A DNA stretch of 64,000 nucleotides from positions 1 through 64,000 of the IMG/VR virus record IMGVR_UViG_3300005617_000004; one strand, written 5' to 3'. Shown piece after piece: positions 29,436 to 34,845 of the stretch (positions are counted from its first letter, which is position 1; each line of letters begins with the position of its first letter). The position numbers and the translations under genes are program-made. The stretch comes from a virus. The notes under the pieces are model-generated. The model ran no database searches and had not been told where the DNA came from. It saw only the letters and a list, made by a program, of their open reading frames with translations.

Positions 29436-29507
29436 CGCCATGTAGCTCAATAGCGAGAGCGAGTCTTTCATACGGACAGGATCGGGGTGCGATTCCCTGC
29501 TTGGCGA
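29436..29507 (+). tRNA. tRNA-Met(CAT)
   Basis: Acceptor CGCCATG/CTTGGCG with one T-T mismatch, loop TTCATAC, T-loop TGCGATT (G55), D-loop TAG. No encoded CCA. CAT could also mark a lysidine tRNA-Ile2; no full CAT-Ile identity seen. Confidence 0.8.
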
Positions 29508-29513
29508 CTTCAC

Positions 29514-29589
29514 TGGCCATTCGTCTAACGGAAGGACCGCCTTCTTATAAATGGCAGATCGACGGGTTCGACTCCCTCATGGCCAACCA
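29514..29589 (+). tRNA. tRNA-Ile(TAT)
   Basis: Acceptor TGGCCAT/ATGGCCA, loop CTTATAA (one mismatch in the anticodon stem), T-loop TTCGACT, encoded CCA. Confidence 0.82.
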
Positions 29590-29593
29590 TCAC

Positions 29594-29668
29594 GCTGTCG
29601 TAGCTCAGTTGTAGAGCGCCGCTTTCGTACTGCGGAGGTCGCAGGATCAACCCCTGTCGACAGCACCA
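29594..29668 (+). tRNA. tRNA-Thr(CGT)
   Basis: Acceptor GCTGTCG/CGACAGC, anticodon arm CCGCT-TTCGTAC-TGCGG, encoded CCA. T-loop ATCAACC. Confidence 0.85.
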
Positions 29669-29674
29669 ATTCAT

Positions 29675-29750
29675 GCGGATGAAGCAGCACTGGCGCTGCG
29701 CCTGCCTTCCAAGCAGGAGAAAGCGGGTTCGAGCCCCGTCGTCCGCTCCA
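29675..29750 (+). tRNA. tRNA-Gly(TCC)
   Basis: Acceptor GCGGATG/CGTCCGC, stem CCTGC/GCAGG with loop CTTCCAA, T-loop TTCGAGC, encoded TCCA. Confidence 0.9.
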
Positions 29751-29753
29751 TAT

Positions 29754-29827
29754 GCTGGTCTGAGGTAACGCTAGCCTGCGGCCCTTGTATCGCCGACGCC
29801 AGGGTTGAACTCCCTGGACCAGCACCA
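29754..29827 (+). tRNA. tRNA-Thr(TGT)
   Basis: Acceptor GCTGGTC/GACCAGC, loop CTTGTAT, encoded CCA. T-loop TTGAACT (G at position 56) and no GG in the D-loop. Confidence 0.82.
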
Positions 29828-29834
29828 TCTTCAC

Positions 29835-29906
29835 GCTGCCATAGCCGAGTAGTTAGGCGCCTTCTTGGTAAGAAGGAGATCGTGGGTGCAAATCCCACTG
29901 GTAGCT
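29835..29906 (+). tRNA. tRNA-Thr(GGT)
   Basis: Acceptor GCTGCCA/TGGTAGC, stem CCTTC/GAAGG with loop TTGGTAA, no encoded CCA. T-loop TGCAAAT (G55), D-loop TAG. Confidence 0.85.
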
Positions 29907-29911
29907 CATTT

Positions 29912-29985
29912 GCACCTATAGCTCAATGGCAGAGCTTTCGTCTGATACACGAAAGACCGATGTTCGATTCATCGTAGGTGCACCA
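29912..29985 (+). tRNA. tRNA-Ile(GAT)
   Basis: Acceptor GCACCTA/TAGGTGC, stem TTCGT/ACGAA with loop CTGATAC, T-loop TTCGATT, encoded CCA. Confidence 0.9.
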
Positions 29986-29989
29986 TCAT

Positions 29990-30060
29990 AGGAAGCGTCG
30001 CTGGGCGAGTAGCGGACTCCAAACCCGCTGGGCCGCGTTCAAATCGCGGGCTTCCTGCCA
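29990..30060 (+). tRNA. tRNA-Trp(CCA)
   Basis: Acceptor AGGAAGC/GCTTCCT, loop CTCCAAA, T-loop TTCAAAT, encoded GCCA. Confidence 0.88.
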
Positions 30061-30067
30061 TCTACAT

Positions 30068-30142
30068 GTTGTTCGTCGTCTAGCAGCAAGACGCTGGTTT
30101 GTGGCGCCAGAAACGCGGGTGCGATTCCCGTCGAGCAACCCA
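30068..30142 (+). tRNA. tRNA-His(GTG)
   Basis: Acceptor TTGTTCG/CGAGCAA with the extra G(-1) opposite C73 that identifies tRNA-His, loop TTGTGGC, encoded CCA. T-loop TGCGATT (G55), D-loop CAG. Confidence 0.9.
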
Positions 30143-30147
30143 TTCAC

Positions 30148-30223
30148 GGAGCAGAGGCGGTACAGGTTCCGCACCGAGTTTTTACCTCGGGGTCAGTGGG
30201 TTCGAGCCCCACCTGCTCTACCA
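30148..30223 (+). tRNA. tRNA-Lys(TTT)
   Basis: Acceptor GGAGCAG/CTGCTCT, stem CCGAG/CTCGG with loop TTTTTAC, T-loop TTCGAGC, encoded CCA. Last gene of cluster 1. Confidence 0.85.
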
Positions 30224-30246
30224 TTGACACCCAGACAGACCACAGT
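30224..30246 (+). promoter_or_regulatory. Promoter of leader RNA 2
   Basis: TTGACACCC as at 26646, then CACAGT (30241-30246); begins one base after the tRNA-Lys CCA end. Confidence 0.6.
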
Positions 30247-30249
30247 ACA

Positions 30250-30396
30250 AGGCGATCATCATGAACGCGCTATTGCTCCAATCCTCGCAGTCATATCTGC
30301 TCTCGCTGAGTCAGCGAGTGGGGTTCGGAGCTACGTTGCGCTGAGGTGCCATCCCTCCCACGTTCTCCCGAACCCCAGGCCGACCGCCTGGGGTTT
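30250..30396 (+). ncRNA. Structured leader RNA 2 with attenuator architecture
   Basis: Same plan as leader RNA 1: GGGGTTCGG (30320-30328) pairs perfectly with CCGAACCCC (30368-30376), which overlaps the 5' arm of the terminator (30371-30380). The two structures exclude each other. No credible coding frame. Lies between tRNA clusters 1 and 2. Confidence 0.55.
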
Positions 30397-30398
30397 TT
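30371..30398 (+). terminator. Rho-independent terminator of leader RNA 2
   Basis: Perfect 10-bp stem AACCCCAGGC/GCCTGGGGTT, loop CGACC, then TTT. Confidence 0.85.
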
Positions 30399-30402
30399 GC
30401 GT

Positions 30403-30424
30403 TTGACAACTCTATATCGTGGCA
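30403..30424 (+). promoter_or_regulatory. tRNA cluster 2 promoter element
   Basis: TTGACA followed by ACTCTATATCGTGGC; shares AACTCTATA-YY-GTGGC with the element before cluster 1. Confidence 0.55.
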
Positions 30425-30433
30425 GCGAAACAC

Positions 30434-30517
30434 GTACGAGTGGCGGAATCGGCATACGCGCCAGCTTGAGGTGCTGGTGTCTTCGGACAACTCCGGGTTC
30501 AAGTCCCGGCTCGTACA
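30434..30517 (+). tRNA. tRNA-Leu(GAG)
   Basis: Type II. Acceptor GTACGAG/CTCGTAC, stem CCAGC/GCTGG with loop TTGAGGT, long variable arm, T-loop TTCAAGT. No encoded CCA. Confidence 0.9.
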
Positions 30518-30522
30518 GTCAA

Positions 30523-30609
30523 TGGGGAGTGATGGAACAGAAGACATGCCAGTTTCAGAAGCTGGTGCCCTAAGCAGGCGTGAGAGTGCGAATCTCTTCT
30601 CCCCAACCA
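30523..30609 (+). tRNA. tRNA-Leu(CAG)
   Basis: Type II. Acceptor TGGGGAG/CTCCCCA, stem CCAGT/GCTGG with loop TTCAGAA, encoded CCA. T-loop TGCGAAT (G55), D-loop CAG. Confidence 0.88.
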
Positions 30610-30612
30610 TTT

Positions 30613-30695
30613 GCGCCCGTGTCGTAACGGAAGCCGAGGCATGCTCAAACCATGCTGCCCTTCGGGGCGTACAAGTTCAACTCTTGTCGGGCGCA
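30613..30695 (+). tRNA. tRNA-Leu(CAA)
   Basis: Type II. Acceptor GCGCCCG/CGGGCGC, stem GCATG/CATGC with loop CTCAAAC, T-loop TTCAACT. No encoded CCA. Confidence 0.88.
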
Positions 30696-30702
30696 GTCAT
30701 TT

Positions 30703-30791
30703 GGATCTTGCAGCGGGATGGACACCGCACCTGTTTGCTAAACAGGCGGGCCCCACAAGGGCTCCCGGTTCGACTCCGGCAAAATCCGCCA
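30703..30791 (+). tRNA. tRNA-Ser(GCT)
   Basis: Type II. Acceptor GGATCTT/AAAATCC (one mismatch), stem CCTGT/ACAGG with loop TTGCTAA, T-loop TTCGACT, encoded CCA. Confidence 0.88.
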
Positions 30792-30795
30792 TCAC

Positions 30796-30884
30796 GGGAA
30801 GTTTCATAAGCCGGACCGGGTCCGGGCCACGCTGTAAACGTGCTCCCTAACGGGCGAGGTGTTCGACTCACCAACTTCCCACCA
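30796..30884 (+). tRNA. tRNA-Tyr(GTA) with atypical D arm
   Basis: Type II. Acceptor GGGAAGT/ACTTCCC, loop CTGTAAA, T-loop TTCGACT, encoded CCA. The D region contains CCGGAC-CGG-GTCCGG, a hairpin capped by CGG like the one in tRNA-Cys. Confidence 0.83.
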
Positions 30885-30889
30885 TTCAT

Positions 30890-30974
30890 GGAAGGCGAAG
30901 CAGCAGCGGTGCGGCATCGGTCTCGAAAACCGAGGTGCTCTTCGGGGCATGGTGTTCGACTCACCCGTCTTCCT
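30890..30974 (+). tRNA. tRNA-Ser(CGA)
   Basis: Type II. Acceptor GGAAGGC/GTCTTCC, stem TCGGT/ACCGA with loop CTCGAAA, T-loop TTCGACT. No encoded CCA. Confidence 0.88.
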
Positions 30975-30979
30975 CACAT

Positions 30980-31055
30980 TCAGGGATCGTTCAACTTGGT
31001 AGGACTCCGCGCTCTGGACGCGAGAATGCAGGTCCGAATCCTGCTCCCTGAACCA
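30980..31055 (+). tRNA. tRNA-Gln(CTG)
   Basis: Acceptor TCAGGGA/TCCCTGA, loop CTCTGGA, encoded CCA. T-loop TCCGAAT (C55) although the D-loop keeps GG. Confidence 0.88.
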
Positions 31056-31061
31056 CTTCAC

Positions 31062-31135
31062 TGACGCTTCGACTAATTTGGTAAGTCCCCTCGCTTTGAA
31101 CGAGGACAATCAGGGTTCGAGTCCCTGGGCGTCAA
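31062..31135 (+). tRNA. tRNA-Gln(TTG)
   Basis: Acceptor TGACGCT/GGCGTCA, stem CCTCG/CGAGG with loop CTTTGAA, T-loop TTCGAGT. No encoded CCA. Its last 26 bases overlap, antisense, the end of an HNH endonuclease gene. Confidence 0.88.
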
Positions 31136-31643
31136 TTTCTCTGAGTCGGCGCTTCCAGAAAAATATAGTAGAGCGGCCTGCGTCGAACTGCTTCATACAG
31201 ACCGCCGCCGATGCTTTGGGGTGCGCGCGGATGAAGGCTGCGAACCGATACATTATGTCAGGGCGCTCTATGCCGTGGTAGAAATGGTTGGAGTGGTAGC
31301 CCCCGCTGCATTTACGAGAGCAGAACAGCGGGCGCCGCTGCGCGAATCGCACTTTATGAGGCTTTCGCATGAAGTAGATTTTGCAATTCGGGCATAGGAC
31401 TTTTACGGGCGGTAGGCGTTTGTGAAGACCGTTGTGGGCCTGCACGCTCATGAGTTGCAAGTTTTCAATTCGGTTATCGTGGCCGTCATGGTTTATGTGG
31501 TGTACGATCTCTTCACTGATAAGGGCACGTCCTAGGAACTGCTCCATAACGTAGCGGTGTTCCAGCTGTCGATCCGTCTTACTCCAGTGCGCCATTTTGT
31601 AGGGGCCATGTTTGTACACGGCTCGGGGCTTACACGTATGCAT
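31110..31643 (-). CDS. HNH homing endonuclease (177 aa)
   Basis: DRQLEHRYVMEQFLGRALIS, then EEIVHHINHDGHDNRIENLQ and LMSVQAHNGLHKRL is the compact HNH motif with the catalytic His pair and the ENLQL strand. It is followed by a zinc knuckle (LCPNCK ... FCSRKCSGG) and a helix-turn-helix-like tail (KASAAVCMKQFDAGRSTIFF). A free-standing phage HNH enzyme. Convergent with the tRNA cluster, its 3' end lies inside tRNA-Gln(TTG). Lower GC than neighbours, consistent with mobility. Confidence 0.92.
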   Translation of the reverse strand: MHTCKPRAVYKHGPYKMAHWSKTDRQLEHRYVMEQFLGRALISEEIVHHINHDGHDNRIENLQLMSVQAHNGLHKRLPPVKVLCPNCKIYFMRKPHKVRFAQRRPLFCSRKCSGGYHSNHFYHGIERPDIMYRFAAFIRAHPKASAAVCMKQFDAGRSTIFFWKRRLREIDAQGLEP

Positions 31644-31688
31644 GCGAGGAGTCTAACGGTAAGGATGCGCAAGCAACGGCGACCGCGA

Positions 31689-31982
31689 TCAGTCTTGCAC
31701 ATCCGGCGCGCACGCCGGGCAGCCGCAGCGAATGACCGCCTCTGCTTTCTCGCGCAGCTTCCCTTCGCGGCGCACGCGCTTCTTGGCGAGTCGTTTCATC
31801 TCGCGCTCCAGAGCGCAGAACCGACAGCCCTTGTTGCCGCAGTGGCCGACCGGATCGTTCTTGTGCAGCCGGTGACCGACGAGCTTCTGCTCGGCGAGCG
31901 ACTGGCCGTGTTGCTTCGAGATGTTCTCGCGCCGGATGATCACCAGCTCGGTACGGTGGCGGCGTTCTGCGCGGTTGGTCAT
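31689..31982 (-). CDS. Small basic Cys-rich protein (97 aa)
   Basis: Start at the ATG (31980-31982) five bases after the upstream stop. Begins MTNRAERRHRTELVIIRREN, then DPVGHCGNKGCRFCALERE and a C-terminal CGCPACA, giving six Cys that could bind zinc. Very basic helix between them. Similar phage proteins with a GxCxxCxxC arrangement are known only as hypothetical. A larger frame extending to 32414 runs over the neighbouring gene and is not real. Confidence 0.7.
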   Translation of the reverse strand: MTNRAERRHRTELVIIRRENISKQHGQSLAEQKLVGHRLHKNDPVGHCGNKGCRFCALEREMKRLAKKRVRREGKLREKAEAVIRCGCPACAPDVQD

Positions 31983-31987
31983 TGGCG

Positions 31988-32380
31988 TCAGTCCCACAGC
32001 GCCTGGAAGCGCTCGCCGAACAGCTTCAAGCCGCGCACCTTGATCACGTCCCGCCGGTCCGCTTCCGGGTAGTAGATGCTCTTGTCGAGCATGCAGATGT
32101 CGTCGTCCTGGCGTACGACATAGTCGAAGGCTTCGATCATCAGGTCGAGCTCGGCCTCCCACTGTTCGGAGTCGGCCTTGGACTCCGCGTCGCCGTACTC
32201 GGGCACGCAGCCCATCGGGTTGAGGCACGGGTGCCCCATCCGGTCCAGGGCTTTGAACGCCCGCAGCCGTGGCAGGATCAGCTTCGCCAGATGGACGTCG
32301 AGACCCCACATGGCGCAGTCGTCGAACCCCCGGGTGCGACGCTGCCACCACCATTTGATTTCCCGGAAGATACGGCGCAT
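31988..32380 (-). CDS. Conserved phage hypothetical protein (130 aa)
   Basis: RRIFREIKWWWQRRTRGFDD at the N-terminus and WGLDVHLAKLILPRLRAFKA followed by SEQWEAELDLMIEAFDYVV match a family found in many large phages, in which a basic Trp-rich start precedes a W-x-LD-x-x-(I/L)AK-x-ILPRL helix. Function unknown. Two-gene leftward unit with the Cys-rich protein. Confidence 0.85.
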   Translation of the reverse strand: MRRIFREIKWWWQRRTRGFDDCAMWGLDVHLAKLILPRLRAFKALDRMGHPCLNPMGCVPEYGDAESKADSEQWEAELDLMIEAFDYVVRQDDDICMLDKSIYYPEADRRDVIKVRGLKLFGERFQALWD

Positions 32381-32410
32381 GCCGGCACCCTAGCCGCCGC
32401 TTGCTCTCGT

Positions 32411-32437
32411 GCAACCCCTCCCTAGTCTCTCCATCGC
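32411..32437 (+). promoter_or_regulatory. Doublet phage promoter (degenerate)
   Basis: GCAACC in place of TTGACC, CTCCCTAG (32418-32425), CTCCATCGC (32429-32437). Upstream of the gene at 32502; a second TTGACT lies at 32448. Confidence 0.5.
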
Positions 32438-32501
32438 ACTCGGTTCCTTGACTGCTTCATCACCCAGCCGCTAGCAGTCCGGCTTGACTAAGGAGGATAC
32501 C

Positions 32502-33263
32502 ATGATGCACATCGCAAACCCGTCGACCGTCGTCACGCTGGAGGATGCCAACACCGGCAAGCCGTTCCGCGAGTACGACCATTCCCGCACCCCGGCTGGC
32601 AGCTACGTCCGGGTGGTGCTGCCGTTCGACACCGAGTACCGGTTCCGGTTCCAGTTCCCCGACACCTCCGGCACGCGCCGGCGCCTGGAGCTCGACATCG
32701 ACGGCACGACCGTGGCCAAGGACCTGATCCTGACCCACGGCGTGACGCTGGAGCGGTTCCTGGACTCCGACAAGCGGTTCAAGTTCGTGCGGGCGACGGC
32801 GGAAGGCGTGGCGAACCCTGCGTCGCCGGACAACGGCGTGATCACGGTGAAGCTGTGGCCGGAGAAGCCGGTGCAGTATCGCGACGAGCCGTATCTCGTC
32901 AGTGTGCTGCGCGGAACGAGGCCCCCGACGTCCTACACAGGTCGAGGTGCGAGCACGCAGGACTGGGGGTACAGCACTACCCTGGGCATCTCGAAAGGGG
33001 TCCAGGACTACAGCGGGGACGCCATCCGCTCGGTGTCAGGCCCCGCCTACGAACCCGGCGCCACGGCCGAAGGCGCGAAGAGCAACCAGCAGTTCGGCAC
33101 CACCGAGTGGCGCGGCGACGAGTTGTCGCAGCCGCACGTGTTCGTGTTCCAGCTGGTCGGGCAGGCCAGTGACCCGGCCCGGTTCTGCGGTGCGTGCGGG
33201 GCCGCGTACCCGTACTCGTTCACGCCCGCCAAGTTCTGCGCCGCCTGTGGGGTGCGGAAATAG
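32502..33263 (+). CDS. Beta-rich protein with C-terminal zinc ribbon (253 aa)
   Basis: Strong ribosome site AAGGAGG before ATGATG. Residues 5-130 are beta strands (YRFRFQFPDTSGTRRRLELD, VTLERFLDSDKRFKFVRA), which look like a jelly-roll or single-domain structural protein. A linker with Gly/Ser/Thr follows, and the end has CGACGAAYPYSF and KFCAACGVRK, a zinc ribbon. The ERFLDSDKRFKF stretch recurs in hypothetical proteins of other large phages as I remember. Stands alone behind its own promoter, so probably abundant. Confidence 0.75.
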   Translation: MMHIANPSTVVTLEDANTGKPFREYDHSRTPAGSYVRVVLPFDTEYRFRFQFPDTSGTRRRLELDIDGTTVAKDLILTHGVTLERFLDSDKRFKFVRATAEGVANPASPDNGVITVKLWPEKPVQYRDEPYLVSVLRGTRPPTSYTGRGASTQDWGYSTTLGISKGVQDYSGDAIRSVSGPAYEPGATAEGAKSNQQFGTTEWRGDELSQPHVFVFQLVGQASDPARFCGACGAAYPYSFTPAKFCAACGVRK

Positions 33264-33267
33264 GCTC

Positions 33268-33293
33268 TTGACTCAATAGCATTCTCACTAGGG
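33268..33293 (+). promoter_or_regulatory. Doublet promoter for isolated tRNA genes
   Basis: TTGACT (33268-33273), CAATAG (33274-33279), CACTAGGG (33286-33293), 5 bases after the upstream stop. Between it and tRNA-Met, GACCG/CGGTC and GTCGGC/GCCGAC inverted pairs suggest a folded leader. Confidence 0.55.
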
Positions 33294-33385
33294 TAGCCAG
33301 GGACCGTCGGCTGGGCTGATAACCTAACACGCCGACTCATCACCGCGTATCGTGGGCTGGCGGTCACCATTCTTTCACATCACAT

Positions 33386-33462
33386 TGCGGGATGGAGTAG
33401 CAGCTAACTCGTTAGCCTCATAAGCTAAAGATCGCAGGTGCCAAGTCCTGCTCCCGCAACCA
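33386..33462 (+). tRNA. tRNA-Met(CAT), initiator-like
   Basis: Acceptor TGCGGGA/TCCCGCA, stem TTAGC/GCTAA with loop CTCATAA, encoded CCA. The D region (TGGAGTAGCAGCTAACTCG) follows bacterial initiator tRNAs, but T1 pairs with A72 rather than the C1/A72 mismatch. T-loop is 8 bases (TGCCAAGT) with G55. Confidence 0.82.
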
Positions 33463-33465
33463 TAT

Positions 33466-33546
33466 GCTTGGGTAGCTCAGCGAAAGAGCACTCGGTCCTG
33501 TAACGGGACTGAGAGGTCGGTGGTTCAAGTCCATCCCCGAGCGCCA
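33466..33546 (+). tRNA. tRNA with enlarged anticodon arm, anticodon uncertain
   Basis: Acceptor GCTTGGG/CCCGAGC, D-arm GCTC/GAGC, T-arm GGTGG-TTCAAGT-CCATC and encoded CCA are normal. The anticodon arm is 23 bases instead of 17: an 8-bp stem CTCGGTCC/GGACTGAG around TGTAACG. CTGTAAC would give GTA (Tyr) by comparison with the tRNA-Tyr loop, but the register is unsure. Confidence 0.7.
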
Positions 33547-33777
33547 GTTCGTGTCCACGACACAAACGTCAGCCCCAGCCGCAGGTGGGTCCTAACAGCG
33601 GCGCAGGAAACCTCACTAGTATCCTACTAATCGGGTCGATCCTTGGTGCGGTCACGAGCCAACGCGTGACGTCATTCGGGTTTCGACGTTGCGGCAGGGA
33701 CGGCCCGCAGCAATGCGCCCGGGATCGACTGCCGGTGTTTTCAGCTGCGCCGAAACCCGTTGTACCAAGGAACACCC
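33547..33777 (+). other. Non-coding stretch with long inverted repeat
   Basis: No credible gene. CGGGTTTCG (33677-33685) pairs perfectly with CGAAACCCG (33751-33759), enclosing GC-rich sub-hairpins; the arms resemble those of the two leader RNAs. CTCACTAG and CTACTAAT near 33614-33630 faintly resemble promoter boxes. Confidence 0.45.
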
Positions 33778-34203
33778 ATGGCCCGCAAGCGCGCGAACAA
33801 GACCGCCAAGTTCGGCCCCAACGTGTCGTTCTGCTCCGACGGCAAGACCGGCGACTTCGCGCTCGACGTCAAGGCGTTCGGTCTGAACGTCCAGGCGCAG
33901 GGCAACACCAAGAAGCTGCGGATCAGCAAGCTGTTGAGCCACATGCCGGTGATCGGCAAGATGGTCGGCGGTTTGGGCGACGCGGCGCCGACCCCGAGTG
34001 CCGAGCCGACCGACGCCGAGATCCTGGCCCGGTTCAAGACCCGGGACACGTACGTCGCGTACCTGTCGCAGAGGATATACGCCTTCAACGCGCAGCAGGC
34101 TCAAGACAAGGCAGCGTTCGACGCGCAGATGGGGAAGGCCTGCGAGCGTGGGTCCGTCCTGTACCCAGAGCCGAAGGCGAAGCCGGCCGCCAAGAAGTCC
34201 TGA
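33778..34203 (+). CDS. Hypothetical basic protein (141 aa)
   Basis: ATG 33778 after CAAGGAACACCC. Basic start (ARKRANKTAKFGPNVSFC), beta strands with DGKTGDFALDVKAFGLNVQA, and a C-terminal Lys/Ala tail (KAKPAAKKS). The N-terminal style resembles the basic proteins of the structural module. Followed after 2 bases by the next gene. Confidence 0.7.
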   Translation: MARKRANKTAKFGPNVSFCSDGKTGDFALDVKAFGLNVQAQGNTKKLRISKLLSHMPVIGKMVGGLGDAAPTPSAEPTDAEILARFKTRDTYVAYLSQRIYAFNAQQAQDKAAFDAQMGKACERGSVLYPEPKAKPAAKKS

Positions 34204-34205
34204 CC

Positions 34206-34535
34206 ATGTACGAAATCGCCCCGACCACTGTCGCCTTCCCGCGCACCCCAACCGTGCTCGCCGTCCTGCAGCTCCGGTTCCCGGACCACTACAGCGTCAG
34301 CAAGCTGCCCCTGGCCGACGCCGACCGCGACCAGCTGGCGATGCGGCTCGAGTCCGCGATGATGGAGGTGCACCGGCTGAGCGGCATCGTCGACAAGAAC
34401 CCGGACGGGTATCCGGACCCGGCGACCGGCACGGTGGTGAAGCCGGAGTACCTCGTGCTACGGCTCAGCAGCGCGGTGCGGGACGCCAACGTGATGCGGG
34501 AGTATCTCGCGCTCAATGATGTGTGGAGACACTGA
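34206..34535 (+). CDS. Hypothetical protein (109 aa)
   Basis: ATG 34206; the long frame back to 33585 overlaps the upstream gene and is not credible. LRFPDHYSVSKLPLADADRD then LAMRLESAMMEVHRLSGIVD, mostly helix. Function unknown. The last gene before the CTA tRNA. Confidence 0.7.
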   Translation: MYEIAPTTVAFPRTPTVLAVLQLRFPDHYSVSKLPLADADRDQLAMRLESAMMEVHRLSGIVDKNPDGYPDPATGTVVKPEYLVLRLSSAVRDANVMREYLALNDVWRH

Positions 34536-34539
34536 CACG

Positions 34540-34615
34540 CCCCCGTAGCACAACGGCAGTGCAGCCGCCGACTAGAGGCGGAAGGCCGCGGGTTCGATTC
34601 CCGTCGGGGGTTCCA
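34540..34615 (+). tRNA. Putative suppressor tRNA, anticodon CTA
   Basis: Acceptor GCCCCCG/CGGGGGT with U73 and encoded CCA, D-arm GCAC/GTGC with GG in the loop, T-arm GCGGG-TTCGATT-CCCGT, and anticodon arm CCGCC-GACTAGA-GGCGG. The stem fixes the anticodon as CTA, complementary to UAG. Position 33 is A rather than U. U73 also marks both glycine tRNAs of the cluster, so glycine is a possible charge. Several genes here end in TAG. Confidence 0.75.
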
Positions 34616-34617
34616 CT

Positions 34618-34845
34618 GTGGAGTTCGCTATGGCTCTGTACCGCACCTGCCTCGACGCGACCATTTTCAATTCGGGGCAGTTTCTGCCGCGCCGCCTGCG
34701 GGCTCGCTGGGTCAATGCGCAGAGGCAGTACCTGCGCGGCGTCCGCTACGAGGCGATCATCCAGCCGCTGTACGACTCTTTGTCTCTTGACCTGCTGACC
34801 GGACTCCCTAGCGTCGCACCCATGAAGCCCATCTCCCTAGTCTAG
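34618..34845 (+). pseudogene. Fragment of capsid-like domain (remnant or short gene)
   Basis: Open frame starting 3 bases after the CTA tRNA (GTG 34618, ATG 34630), no ribosome site. Residues YLRGVRYEAIIQPLYDSLSL align with the start of the three full-length paralogues at 35552, 37387 and 50005 (GSIRLEAIHQPLYDS in the first). The rest of the domain is missing and the frame runs into promoter boxes, ending with TAG at 34843-34845. Probably a decayed copy. Confidence 0.6.
34787..34840 (+). promoter_or_regulatory. Promoter boxes before the PTH2-like gene
   Basis: TTGACC (34787-34792), CTCCCTAG (34804-34811) and a second CTCCCTAG (34833-34840), more widely spaced than in other copies. Confidence 0.45.

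Noticed and set aside
31643-31690. tRNA-half-like sequence (acceptor and GTCTAACGGTAAGGA D-arm look)
   Set aside because: An acceptor pairing TGCGAGG/TCTTGCA can be drawn, but there is no anticodon stem and no proper T-arm; possibly a decayed tRNA 5' half.
34838-34845. Read-through of TAG joining the capsid-like fragment to the PTH2-like gene
   Set aside because: The two frames are offset, so TAG suppression alone cannot join them.
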